From contig NW_027270047.1 in NCBI RefSeq assembly GCF_030848805.1, forward strand, positions 124,001 to 188,000: a stretch of 64,000 nt of DNA, written 5' to 3'. Within the stretch, counting starts at the first letter, position 1. Each line of letters opens with the position of its first letter. A model generated the notes under the pieces. The model saw only the letters and a list, made by a program, of their open reading frames with translations, did not search any database and was not told where the DNA came from. A program made the translations under genes and the position numbers. Positions 45,481 through 56,439 of the stretch are shown here, one piece after another. The stretch is from Temnothorax longispinosus (taxonomy: Eukaryota > Arthropoda > Insecta > Hymenoptera > Formicidae).

Positions 45481-46350
45481 CCCACCATGCCCTATTGAAA
45501 AATCTCTGATGAAAACTCATGTGGCAATACAGGTGGCAATTCATGTGTTCACAAATGTGACAACTCATGTGATAACTTTTGTGAAATCTCGTACCAAAAC
45601 ATCACATGAGTTATCGCATGAGTTATCATGTGACATCTCATTTTTATATAGCAAAATAATTAAAAGATATGTAAAATATTAATACAAAAGTTCTTGCCAT
45701 AATTACGCTTTTGCATTGTAAATCATAGAAAAGTAAGCAATTCATGATAACAATACTTATATATTATTTTTAAAATAATGTAATAGAGAAAAAAAAAGAA
45801 ATGATGATTTAATTATATTATAGAACACAAAAAATAATTATATGTATAGAAAGTATATTTTTGGACAATGAATCATTTATTCCAATAAATATAATATAAT
45901 TTGTTTTAAAAATTACATTAACACCTTAAGTTCTTAGGTTTATAAAGTATAAAAAAACGTTTCTATAAAACATGTAATAACTAAATTGATTTGTAATAAA
46001 ATAACAAAATAATATAGTTTTTATTTCTTTGATTAGTGTGTACTATACAGGATAAGTGAATGAAACCCTGAAATAATTCGAAAGGAAAACATTTTTCTAA
46101 AAACATTAAATAGGAAAGTTTCAGGGTTTTAATTTTGGGACTTTCCTGAAATTTATCATTATGTAAATCGAATTTTCTAAAGGGGTTAAAGTTAATAAGG
46201 GTTAATTCTCTTATTAATTCCTTATTAAAAATTATTAAAAAAATATATATATATGTATAGATAAATGACTTTTATACGATATACACTATAATTATAATTA
46301 TAGTTATACATAAATACGCTATGCGGTAAAATAAATTGTGAAATAAGTTT
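45481..46350. other. AT-rich, short catgtg repeats, no gene
   Basis: aactcatgtg-like words recur about ten times at 45510-45640. gaaaccctgaaa near 46060 and its complement near 46120 form a weak inverted repeat. Nothing coding. Confidence 0.5.
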
Positions 46351-46388
46351 TGAGAAACTATTATAAGTAATAACTTATAATAGTTTCT
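46351..46388. repeat. Perfect 17-bp hairpin covering the BEN gene stop codon
   Basis: gagaaactattataagt, loop aata, then acttataatagtttctc. The TAA stop of the minus-strand BEN gene lies in one arm. Confidence 0.93.
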
Positions 46389-49300
46389 CGTACGTAGCAT
46401 TACGTAAATCTCTGATTTTATATCCAATATTTCTATTCAAATATCTTAAAATTTTTCTTTTTTTACTTGATAGAGTTTTTACTTCCATAGAGTTCATTAA
46501 GTAATCTTTGTATACACCTATAAATAAAATAGAGAAAATAATTAAATATTAATAATAATTTATTTAATAATCATAATTATGAATTTTTTAATGCGATAAC
46601 GCTATTACTTACAACGGAGTACTTTATATTTCCTCGGTGTCAACTGCTTACGAGGTGATCTATTTTGTAGTCCAACATGTGTTTTCGACTCCTTTGTACA
46701 TCTATTTACTAGTGTGTGTTTAGTCCAAAAAATCAAAAGTAACTCTCGCAAAAACACTCCGGGACCACGTTGTTTTAGATATTCCCAGAAGGATAATTGG
46801 ATGAATTTTCCGCAGCCTACATATATCTAGTAAGAAATATATAATAGTAAATAATTACATTTTTTTATTTACAAATATACAAATTTAAAATTATACAATG
46901 TTGTATGAATAAAATATAGCATACCTCATCTCCTTCTTTTTGATATAACTCAAAGTTCTCTGGATTCACTTCCCGTATGTCTGATGACAGCCGATTATTA
47001 TATATATTATCATCATCTGTATCATCACGCTCTTCTGCTAATTCCCTTAGAACTACATAAAAATTAAATTATTTTTATAAGATGTTACTTTATATATAAT
47101 CTACTACAATACAAGGAAAAAGAATGTTCTTCAATTACATCTAAGAAGTATGATAATATTGTAAATCTATACCTCTTTTTGGTTGGTAAACAATGCAACT
47201 TCTTCGTCTGGACGGAGGAGTTTCTACATGCTCATTTTGTGCATGTTGGTTTCCTAGATTTCTCACAGGACTGTGATTATGCGGTAAAGGTAATTGTGCA
47301 TGTTGGTTTCTTGGACTTCTCAGAGGACTATGATTATGCGGTAAAAGTGATTGTGTATGTCGGTAAACAATGCAACTTTTTCTTTGTCTGGATGAAGGAG
47401 TTTCTACATATTCATTTATTACTGAATAATAAAAATATAAATAAAAATTAAATTACGTTAATTAAAAAAAAATAAAAAATTGCTTCATTCTACAAAACTA
47501 CATTACTTGATCTTTCATCATCATCATTATTGACGGTGTTATGCGGTAAAGATGATTGTGCATGTTGGTTTCCTGGACTTCTCACAGGACTGTGATTATT
47601 ATTAATAGTAGGAGACCGTGCATTTCTAATATTTTCATAATTTTCAACTACAACATTACACAATAATATACGTTAAGTTTTGAAATAGTTTTTTTACACA
47701 TATTAAATTTATATTGTATAATAAAAAAAATGATTTTAAAAGATAAATTACTGAAGTCTTTACAAAAATATTTAATTTCTTATGTAACATTACGTGGTAT
47801 CTGCTCATCGTGAGGATCAATACGATTATCGTTTCGTTGAAGTTCTAGTGTTAAGGATTTTAAAGCTCTTGAAGCTCTTCTGGGGCTATCGTCAATGATA
47901 CTACGAGATGTAATTTTAGTACTTTCAAAGTCTTCAAGAAGAAAATTATGCAGTAAATAATATTAAAATTTATCGTTTTATCTATTTACATGCTTGAATA
48001 AGTAATAATATAATATTTATTTAACTTTTCCCTCTTTACCTTGTTTGTTTGATTCATCATTTTCATTTTCTGTAAAAACGTTATCACTTTCATCGCTATG
48101 AATCAATCGTCGTCTTCCTTTCAAAAATTTATTCAACTGTTTTTTTCCACTCTTTAGTTTTGCTAGTTTCTTCAATTTGGTTCAAATTTTCTGTAATTAA
48201 TATTATCATTATTATTATTATTGTTATTGTTGTTTATATTATTGTCACTGTTATTATTACTTGTAATAGCAAAGTCAATAATCAAACATTACAATAAGTA
48301 CGAAAAAACAAATATTCGTTACTTTACCTTTTTTTTTCGTGAATACCACGATCTTTTGATTTTAAACGTAATTTTTCCAATGCATCACTGCGTCGTATTT
48401 TTTTAAATTTGTGGCGTTCGCTTCTGTTTAATAAATTTTCTCTATTATCTGCAACAAGTTATTTATAATAAATTAGACTTTACAATAAAGAAAGAACCTT
48501 TTTTCAAAACTGAATGAACATTACTGTTTGCAAACATTGATTCTTAAATAATTTTTCTTTTTGCTTCTTCTCTATTCTTTTTATATTCAACAATGCACTT
48601 TATGGTTTAATAAGTTTAATTGGAACAATCAAGCGTTACAAGAAATTTTTCAGTTATTTTTTAATGAAGCTTCAGTATGCTATATACTGTAATATGTATT
48701 CAAATTAATATAAATTATTAATTTAATTAATTAATTTTTACATTAAAAAATGCTGTAAAATTTTTTACAGTCCTTAAAATATTGATAACAATTTTGTAGG
48801 AAAATCATGACTTAAATTCAAAATATTAATTTTCTACATTTCAAATAAAAAAAGGTACAATAAAAATTAGTTTCCAATAAATTTTTACTCCTGTTATTGG
48901 ATACAAAGAAATTATTAAGAAAAGAAAATAAATATTTCTTAAGGAATATAAGTGAAAAAAGTGGGAACTTAACATTTTTTAAATTATTGTTTCAGATTAA
49001 CTGAAGTCATTTATATTGTCAATTTAAATATTGCAAACAATTTTAATAAATAATTCGCTAAAATTTTTTCAATACATATCCCAGCAGAAACAAGACTGAA
49101 AAATACTTCTAAGAAGTTTCAATATATTATTCGAATAAGATCAATTATGAAAATAAGATAAATTAATAACACATATGTATAATTCAATATTTTGCATTTA
49201 AAAGCAATAAAGTTTAATTCAGTAAAGTATTAACAAGTTTTGAAAGTACTGTTACAGTTTACAACGAATCACAGCTCAAATATATATACAAATTGCTTAT

Positions 49301-49976
49301 TAACATTTTGAATATAATTTTGAAGTATTATTTTGATTAAGAACATAAATATGTATTATGTATTTTCATATTACTGGAAGAACAGACAATATATCAATAT
49401 TTTCTTCAAGACCTCAATTATTGACATTTACATTTAATATTATTTACCATTAAATTACCTAACAGATATCATATTTAAAATATTAATTTTAATTTTACTG
49501 AATGTATAAAAAAATCATTAAATGAAATGAATAATATTTAATTATTCATAGTTAATAAGTTTGTACAAATTGAAAAATCAGTGTTAGCAGGTGCAAAGTA
49601 AGGCTGCGTTCGGAAATGTCTCTCAAGTGCCTTTGTGTTTCATTTTATCCTTATTTAACATTTGGTGAACAACAAGAATAACATGATACACGGAGGCACA
49701 CTTGAGTGATGTTTTCGAATGCAGCCTAACCAATATTCAGTACAAAAAAGTAATATATTTACCTGAAACAGATAAAACTTCTCCCGGTGACAGACTAAAT
49801 TTGTCATTGCTGTCATTGTATCTTCTAATAAAATATGGTTCATTAGAATAGTTTTCTGCATTAAAATCTTGGACATGTGATATTGGCACAACAGACACTT
49901 TTCTTGTCTCGTCCGAGTAAAAGCGAACTGCAGCGTATGTGGCTTGTGATTTTGTTGAATTATCATTCATACCTAA
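46369..49976 (-). CDS. BEN-domain protein, multi-exon
   Basis: Exons on the minus strand with matching splice phases: 48190-48040, 47931-47794, 47647-47507, 47421-47173, 47052-46925, 46826-46613 and 46517-46369. Possible 5' exons lie at 49976-49765 (MNDNSTKSQATYAAVRF) and 48447-48328. The last three exons form a BEN-like domain (VGCGKFIQLSFWEYLKQRG, FLRELLLIFWTKHTLVN), a helical DNA- or chromatin-binding module found in insect insulator factors and in some mobile elements. The middle exons carry three copies of an HSPxRSPxNQHAQ-LPHN motif. A TGA sits in the conserved frame near the start of exon 48190-48040, and the A-tract at 48329-48337 breaks phase. The full-length product is therefore doubtful, while the part from 48170 to the stop is open. 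A family member begins this window at 48. Confidence 0.72.
48448..49764 (-). other. Intron-like AT-rich stretch of the BEN gene
   Basis: About 1.3 kb between the possible first and second exons, with no other gene. Confidence 0.5.
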
Positions 49977-50093
49977 TAGCAAAAATTATGTTTTACTTAT
50001 ACAGAAGAGATAAAATTTATATTGACGAATTCGAATCATTGTCGTTATATAATAATATATACAAAAAACAACTCTCTTTCTATGTATACGTAC

Positions 50094-50215
50094 TTGTGTT
50101 TTTCTTGTCGATCTTGCCAATCTTGGTACAATTCGCTCCAGTGAGTTTGTCCGCCCTCTCAATGTCACCTGTATTCCAATTTGCCCAATAAATGTAGTCC
50201 CGATACTGCGTAACA
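50094..50215 (-). pseudogene. Captured LDL-receptor YWTD exon
   Basis: After a cctttcag acceptor at 50216 the minus strand reads SVTQYRDYIYWANWNTGDIE and then RADKLTGANCTKIG, up to a gtacgt donor at 50093. This is a class B (YWTD) repeat of the LDL-receptor/LRP family: YWAN for YWTD, then IERADKLTG. In intact receptors these repeats build an extracellular beta-propeller. A single 122-nt exon with both splice sites remains, in the same strand as the BEN gene downstream and the inverted-repeat exon upstream. It could be spliced into a chimeric mRNA. The parent receptor (LRP1-like or arrow-like) cannot be named from one exon. Confidence 0.75.
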
Positions 50216-50245
50216 CTGAAAGGATAGACTATTACTACGTTTCAA

Positions 50246-52209
50246 CCATTGGCTAACTGGTTGACTCTGACCCGATTTAAACCCTCGATGGAAACATAGT
50301 CATATAAGCGTTCGAAATCAAGAAACGGTGCATCGATGGCTTGTGTACGTATACAACCAGTTTACACATAGTTTTATCGCGTTTAGAGAAACGAGCGTAC
50401 GACTGATAATCTGATCCCAGGAATTCCACCGCACTGCAATATTTACCTTTTTTAATTCTCCGCACGAGCTCGGGCCGTCTATTTTCACGATCTACGCAAT
50501 CTAAAATTTCTAGCTCACTAGTTCCTTCGTCTTCCTTTTTGGTTACTGGCTCCTGCTTTGTCTGTCCTACCTCTTTCTTTACACGGGACAATACGGCTGA
50601 AAAAATGTTTAATTAACTGAGTTAGCTCGAGACATATAAGCGTTCGAAATCAAGAAACGGTGAATCGATGGCTTGTATACGTATACAACCAGCTTACAGA
50701 TAGTTTTATCGCGTTTAGAGAAACGAGCGTACGACTGATAATCTGATCCCAAGAATTCCACCGCACTGAAATATTTACCTTTTTTTTTTCCACACAAGCT
50801 CGGGCCGTGCCACGCAAATCGATGGACGCTTTCACGACACTTTACACCGGATTTCGAATTTCGATTCGACGTCGCACTCGATGTCCGTTTCAGGTTCAAC
50901 GTGTCGCGAAAAACGGCGAAATGTAAGGAGAAGATTATCACATGCGACGAGATCGCATCCACGATGAAATTGCACGATAAATGCAATTCGAAATGGCCAA
51001 TCGGCAAACAGTGTTTTCCCTCTCAAGTCTCACGTATCCACACACGTATCCGTAGCGAGTGACGAGTAGCCTGCACTCTGCACTAGCCACACGTAGCGAC
51101 GTAGTAACCATTCTCTACACCTGAACTGACTGCAGAGTGCGGACCATTCTCAGTAGCAGTCGAACGTGAATACGTGATTGGTTCTTACTTTTAGAACCAA
51201 CCAATCAACGCAGTGTTGATAAGACGAGACTCAACAGTTGTGTCTGCTGAACGCGGCCATTGCCACCGATATTAACTCAAGAAATTAAAATAAGTACAAA
51301 TATAACCTAAATTATTGCATTTTTAGTGTACGATGTACATACGATAGTTACTTAGGGCCGGTATCACAGTCTCCGATTAACGTGATTCTCCGATTAAACT
51401 CACTCTGCATTTCTTTCTAACTATCCCCCTAGAAAGAGACAAAGAGTGAGTTTAATCGGAGAATCACGTTTAATGGCCTTTAATCGGAGACTGTGATACC
51501 GGCCCTTACTATCGTACATCGTACATGTAGTGAAATTATAGTACGAGTACGATAATTATCGTATGGTTGGCAACGCTGATCTGGGTAAACCTGTTCGTTT
51601 TTAGCTGAACTTCTTGCACGGTTCATCTTTTCTCTTTGTCTCTCCAACGTGAAAAGAAAGAGAGGAAAGATGAACCGTACAAAAAGTTCGGCTAAAACGA
51701 ACAGACCTAATAGTACGGGAGTGTATGGCCCCTGCTCGGCACTCGCTACGTGAGAGGGATATTGTCGAGCTCCGGTAACTTGGCCGGTCAACTTCGACTT
51801 TATTAATTTTCATATTTTTTTATCGTTTGTTGGTCGTTTGTTGGTGATTGTTGGCCTAATTACAACGTTTGTTGGTTCTTAATTTTTTTTTTAATTTAAA
51901 AAGAAAAATTAGCATTAAGTTAGCCGGAAAAATTTTATTTTTAATTTCAAAAAAGCCTAATCGATGCGTAATCGTTTGCTGATGATTGTTGGTCTAATTT
52001 TAGCGTTTGTTGGTTTATTATTAGTCTTAAAAACGAAAAAAAAACGAAAAATTATCTCACATATTAAAGTAATCGAAGATTGGTTTATTTGCCTACGACT
52101 TAAGCTTTATTTCTATCAATTTAAGGCTAACATCTATAAAACTGCCATATGAATACGGGCCTTAACATCGGCAGAAAATCGCGAAAAGATCAAGAAACAT
52201 GGTGGTTCG
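50246..52209 (-). repeat. Left arm of the inverted repeat
   Basis: Reads outward (minus) as exon-like frames ending KGKYFSAVEFLGSDYQSY, present twice in tandem. Reads inward (plus) through ttgttggt-rich sequence to catggtggttcgt at 52198-52210. The inner 51964-52152 segment is identical at protein level to its partner 55336-55148. Confidence 0.9.
51355..51505. mobile_element. MITE with TTA duplication in the left arm
   Basis: Ends GGGCCGGTATCACAGTCTCC and its complement, 151 bp, nearly fully palindromic, flanked by TTA on each side (51352-51354 and 51506-51508). A TTA duplication points to PIF/Harbinger-type mobilisation. It is absent from the right arm, so it arrived after the arms were duplicated or was lost with the arm's deletion. 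Confidence 0.85.
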
Positions 52210-52350
52210 TTTGCAGTATATTTACAAAAACATTAATGATCGGAGACAATTTCAAGATTCTATAAACTCTCCTAAAGGACTCAGTGTGATTCACTATGCA
52301 ATAGAAGAGTTTTTGTTTTATATAAAACTAAATGCTATTCCTTTAAAGGT
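52199..52350 (+). other. Inward ORF started in the left arm
   Basis: ATG at 52199 (MVVRLQYIYKNINDRRQFQD) stays open for 50 residues (NSPKGLSVIHYAIEEF) to a stop soon after a gtctaa donor-like site. The first four residues are in the arm and the rest in unique sequence. The peptide looks like a natural exon, but I do not recognise the family. Confidence 0.4.
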
Positions 52351-53589
52351 CTAAATAGACCAACTCTACAATATGTCATAGAGTTCGATGATTTATGTGA
52401 ATTGATGTTCCTTTAAGTTTCTAGTCTTCAGTGATATGAATGTTTATTTTTGCTGTTTTTTTTGGAAATGTTGCTTTATTTTAATTTGATTTATTGTTAT
52501 ATACAATTATTTTATATGAATTTTATAAAAACACAGAAGAAGAATATTATATTTGATGCATGGCATTTGTTAAAAATTATCTACGTACGTATAAAATAAA
52601 TGTCAAACTTACCGTATGTGCTAAAAAAAATGATAGAATAAAGTATATCATACATACCTAAATGTGATCACTTAAAAACATGATACAGTGTTTCATGATA
52701 TGCGCATTATGTTTGCGTTCAAAGAACTGAAATTTAAATAAGTTGTATTTTTATAAATAAAGATTATTTATGTGATCATTAAGAATATATATTATTTTAT
52801 AAGAATATAAGCTTCAACCTGATTGAATTTACATAAAATTGAAGAGAATTCTCGTATTCATACGTGAATATACGTTTCCTAGTAGAATTCTCTTGAAAAA
52901 AAACCTACTTCTCCAATGTATGCTTCCGTTTCTCACTTGTGGAAAGTGTTTTACTGTAAAAATTATAGATTTGTTTGAAGTAACAAAACGTCATTTTTTT
53001 TTAAGAACCTTATTATTTCATACAATTTTCATATAGATCCTAATGTTCATGTCTTTTACAATAAATAAGTACTATATGTATCTCAGGTCTATATTCCACT
53101 TCTTAGCAAGAACTATTCTTACAAATTATCTGCACAAGTTTCTTAAAATATAGTTTACTTACTAGGAACTCGAACTGGAGCTTTACGTTACATTGAAGTG
53201 CTATGCATTAGCAAACAGTATGTTTATATATAGTGAAACCGAATCTATAAGCAATATAATACATATACAGAGTAAGAGTTAGAGAATAGAATTAAATTCG
53301 CAGTTTACAAATAGTTTCGATTTACGTTGTACAAAATTAATGTTATAATGCATATAAACTACGTATATTCATATATCTATATATATGTATAGATTATAAA
53401 TAATACTTTTCTAGCGTCTAACTTCTCTTTATCATCTTTCATTTTTCAATAACTTCCTGAAAGCTAGCGTCAGTGTTATAAAATATAAGAACGTATATGG
53501 GCAAGAAAATAAAATGAATAATGCGATAATGATTTTAATCCTTTTCTCGTTATAGCACAAATGTGTTGTTAGGCCAAACGTTCTGTATC
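52351..53589. other. AT-rich, probably includes the TRRAP 3' flank
   Basis: Contains no gene. The part next to 53590 follows the TRRAP stop on the minus strand and may be its 3' untranslated sequence. agaattctcgtattcatacg near 52845 and its complement form a small hairpin. Confidence 0.45.
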
Positions 53590-54225
53590 TTACAGCCATA
53601 AGTGCCACGAGGGATCCATTCTGCAGAGATTGTCATGGCTATTGGCAGCGGCTACTAGTGTGCTGACCTTACTGTCAATGCCGTCGAAATTCGCGAGAGA
53701 ATTTAGTCTACCGACAATCGCGTTGACCGCGTGGTTCACCCTTTAGATCGGTCGGCTCTTGTGATGTGCCCTCGGCGTCTTCTTGCCGTTTATGGTCCGC
53801 GATCACTTCATCCCGCAAAATTGTGCGAAGTATAGCATGCAGCTGGAACGTGGGCTGAACCAAACAGCGCGCTGTGGCGATCGCGCTAGCGGTCAATGGT
53901 CCGCAAACTCCTGCAAAAGAATTAACATCGTGAAACCTGAAAGAATTTGGCAACGGTCTGCACAGTAATGAATATCGGATTTACTACAAGTATTTTTATA
54001 TAACATTTGAATTTATCCAAGCACAAGGAATGTCTATATTAAAATATCTTTATTTTCACGTCGACAGACGAGAAGATTAAGATTGTGTCTGACTGACCTA
54101 TAGTTGTGAGAAATTCGAAGATATTGGGCGTCAAGCGGAAAGGTACCGGTCTCTTTGCATCTAACTCTCCGGAGATGTCATCGATGTCGAATTTGAAATA
54201 CGCGATGTTGATTAGACTGCGCAAT
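53590..54225 (-). pseudogene. Nipped-A: C-terminal fragment of TRRAP / Nipped-A
   Basis: The minus strand reads LINIAYFKFDI...RPVPFRLTPN and FLTTIG, then a 187-nt intron (gtcagt at 54097, cttttgcag ending 53911). It continues VCGPLTASAIATARCLVQPT and ILRTILRDEVIADHK. After a frame change near 53740, NSLANFDGIDSKVSTLVAAA and NLCRMDPSWHLWL follow, then the stop at 53590-53592. This is the end of the pseudokinase and the FATC domain of TRRAP, the large scaffold of SAGA and NuA4 histone acetyltransferase complexes. The length, stop and 3' context match the family's true C-terminus. Keeping the intron shows a genomic copy, not a retrocopy. The frameshift and loss of the other several thousand residues show it is not functional as TRRAP. 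Confidence 0.92.
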
Positions 54226-54340
54226 TTCCAAAATCTATGTACTGAACTACGTATGCATCCTTCCGCGTATCAATATTCAGAACTTCCGCTCGATAAAGAG
54301 CTTTATCTTCAGAAAATATAGCTATAACTGCTGAACCAAC
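54226..54340 (-). pseudogene. Tudor-domain exon fused to the TRRAP fragment
   Basis: After a ttttttag acceptor at 54341 the minus strand encodes VGSAVIAIFSEDKALYRAEV and YVVQYIDFGNCAV, then a TAA. This is the core of an extended Tudor domain: the YRAxV strand and the YIDFGN turn that form the aromatic cage and the Asp/Asn pocket for methyl-arginine ligands. In intact proteins such domains bind dimethylated Piwi proteins in germ granules. Sequence switches to TRRAP without any spacer at about 54225, so the junction is within coding sequence. Only one exon of the Tudor gene remains and the parent protein cannot be named. Confidence 0.82.
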
Positions 54341-54521
54341 CTAAAAAAAGTTACACTTTTATTAACTTGATCACAGTAAAAACAAAGTAACACTAAATAT
54401 GCATTATAAAGAAATATATAACTTTACTTTTTATTTGAACCTTGAAGATTTTGTAAAACAGGTGCAACCTGTAACATAAATTATAAAGGAATATATATAA
54501 AAAAATATTCCTTCATAATAC

Positions 54522-54677
54522 GCAGACAAGAACAGGTGACGAAGAAAAACCACCGAGATTTGTCTTCTGCGCAAATACTTGCTCGCGCTTCTTTCTTCTT
54601 AATTGCAACAATTGGTTTCTACGTTCATCTTTCCGAAGATTCTTCTCAAAATGCTTAGATGACTTTCCGATAACATT
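54522..54677 (-). pseudogene. Tsr1: TSR1-like exon
   Basis: After an aaacag acceptor at 54678 the minus strand reads KHFEKNLRKDERRNQLLQLR, RKKREQVFAQKTNLGG and SSSPVLVCVL. It matches the N-terminal region of the ribosome biogenesis factor TSR1 (basic helix RRNQ..Q.RK.KRE.V..QK..LGG followed by the first strand of the AARP2CN domain). A gtatta donor-like site follows LVC. TSR1 acts in late 40S subunit maturation. The single exon lies 180 bases upstream of the Tudor exon on the same strand and inside the same inverted repeat. Confidence 0.72.
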
Positions 54678-54719
54678 CTGTTTATCTATGCAAGAAAAAA
54701 TAAAATATAAATCCTCTTA

Positions 54720-54970
54720 TAGCGTTTTTCACTGGCAGAGCTGGTACGCACTCAGTGCACATTAAAGCTCTTGTACACTGATTTAATCTTAATATTCAAA
54801 GTAAAATGCAAATATTTCGACTGATAAAATACGCAGTACATTTTTTATCAAATAATGCAATCATGATTTAACCTGTTTATACTAAGCATACACATTACGT
54901 TGATTTGTGTACGACGGCTTCAATGTGCAGTGCACTAAATGCGCACCAGCTCTGCCAGTGAAAAACGCTA
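54720..54970. mobile_element. MITE with TTA duplication
   Basis: Ends TAGCGTTTTTCACTGGCAGA and its complement (40-bp imperfect inverted repeat), flanked by TTA at 54717-54719 and 54971-54973. The 251-bp length and TTA duplication indicate a PIF/Harbinger-type MITE. It sits just upstream of the TSR1-like exon. Confidence 0.92.
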
Positions 54971-55090
54971 TTAGAAATCAAAGAACGTTCTGCTCAAAAC
55001 ATTAGCATATAGAATTCTACATTAATTACCTTAATCTAATCTCACTCGGTCTCTCGTTGAAATGATGACGGCGCAAAAAGACAGGAATCA

Positions 55091-55983
55091 CGAACCACCA
55101 TGTTTCTTGATCTTTTCGCGATTTTCTGCCGATGTTAAGGCCCGTATTCATATGGCAGTTTTATAGATGTTAGCCTTAAATTGATAGAAATAAAGCTTAA
55201 GTCGTAGGCAAATAAACCAATCTTCAATTACTTTAATATGTGAGATAATTTTTCGTTTTTTTTTCGTTTTTAAGACTAATAATAAACCAACAAACGCTAA
55301 AATTAGACCAACAATCATCAGCAAACGATTACGCATCGATTAGGCTTTTTTGAAATTAAAAATAAAATTTTTCCGGCTAACTTAATGCTAATTTTTCTTT
55401 TTAATTAAAAAAAAAATTAAGAACCAACAAACGTTGTAATTAGGCCAACAATCACCAACAAACGACCAACAAACGATAAAAAATATGAAAATTAATAAAG
55501 TCGAAGTTGACCGGCTAAGTTACCGGAGCTATATTGTCGCGGGAGAACACTGTGTGCCGATTGGTCATTTAGAATTACATTTATCGCATGGTATCATAGT
55601 GGTTGCGATCTCGTCGCGTGTGATAATCTTCTCCTCACATTTCGCCGTTTTTCGCGACACGTTGAACCTGAAACGGACATCGAGTGCGACGTCGAATCGA
55701 AATTCGAAATCCGGTGTAAAGTGTCGTGAAAGCGTCCATCGATTTGCGTGGCACGGCCCGAGCTCGTGTGGAGAAAAAAAAGGTAAATATTTCAGTGCGG
55801 TGGAATTCCTGAGATCAGATTATCAGTCGTACGCTCGTTTCTCTAAACGCGATAAAACTATGTGTAAACTGGTTGTATACGTACACAAGTCATCGATGCA
55901 CCGTTTCTTGATTTCGAACGCTTATATGACTATGTTTTCATCGAGGGTTTAAATCGGGTCAGAGTCAACCAGTTAGCCAATGG
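55091..55983 (+). repeat. Right arm of the inverted repeat
   Basis: Inverted match to the left arm. It carries an open frame outward at 55485-55952 (155 residues, ending KGKYFSAVEFLRSDYQSY and HRFLISNAYM). Inward (minus) the ATG near 55103 gives MVVRDSCLFAPSSFQRE, then a stop and a gtaatt donor near 55035. The arms are close in sequence where they align. Confidence 0.88.
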
Positions 55984-56439
55984 TATAACGGTTTGCTGGT
56001 TATAACGGAATTAACCTAATTGCAATTGTAACCAGCATAGCTATTGGCTGACTTGGCTGACTCTGAGCCGATTTGAACCCTCGATGGAAACATAGTCTAT
56101 GTCTCGAGCTAACTGAGTTAATTAAACATTTTCTTTAAACGCGATAAAACTGTCTGTAAGCTGGCGACAATGGTTCATCATATCAATTGTTATATGGATA
56201 AACACGAGGCAGATAAAAGAGAAGACATCTCGCTCAGTTTAAAGTTTCTAATCTTCATTCTGCTCATAAAAGTTGCGTTCGCGGAGCGCGCTATTAGCGC
56301 TATTGCAAGTATTGCACATTCTATTTATCTTTATTGCTTATTAGATGTAAAACAAGGACAGAATGACGCATCAATAGCGCTAACAGCGGCGCTCCGCAAA
56401 CGATTTGAAACGCATTCAAAGACGATTATACGATCGTAG
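55984..56439. other. Flank with short inverted repeat
   Basis: tgcgttcgcggagcgcgctattagcgctatt (about 56274) and its partial complement ending at 56404 could pair. A small ORF lies across it (56170-56439) with no recognised domain. Part of the right-arm outer sequence (catagtctatgtctcgagct, about 56090-56115) is repeated here in inverted form. Confidence 0.45.

Larger units (their letters stand above)
50246..55983. mobile_element. Large inverted-repeat element enclosing host gene fragments
   Basis: Left arm 50246-52209 and right arm 55091-55983 are inverted copies. Outer ends match at ccattggctaactgg / ccagttagccaatgg, inner ends at ggtggttcg / cgaaccacc. The left arm is longer because it has a second copy of a 160-bp exon-like block (50290-50450 and 50625-50785) and about 740 bp of extra sequence (51028-51770) that includes a MITE. 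Between the arms lie minus-strand pieces of three host genes (TSR1-like, Tudor, TRRAP). The layout resembles Pack-type gene-capturing DNA transposons. No transposase is encoded and no target duplication was established. Confidence 0.75.

Noticed and set aside
51964..52152. 62-residue ORF with a hydrophobic helix, present in both arms
   Set aside because: The hydrophobic stretch comes from gttggt/tta-rich repeats in the arm. Identity of the two copies follows from the inverted repeat, not selection.
53590..54225. Functional TRRAP gene end
   Set aside because: A frameshift near 53740, replacement of upstream TRRAP sequence by a Tudor exon, and location between inverted arms argue for a fragment.
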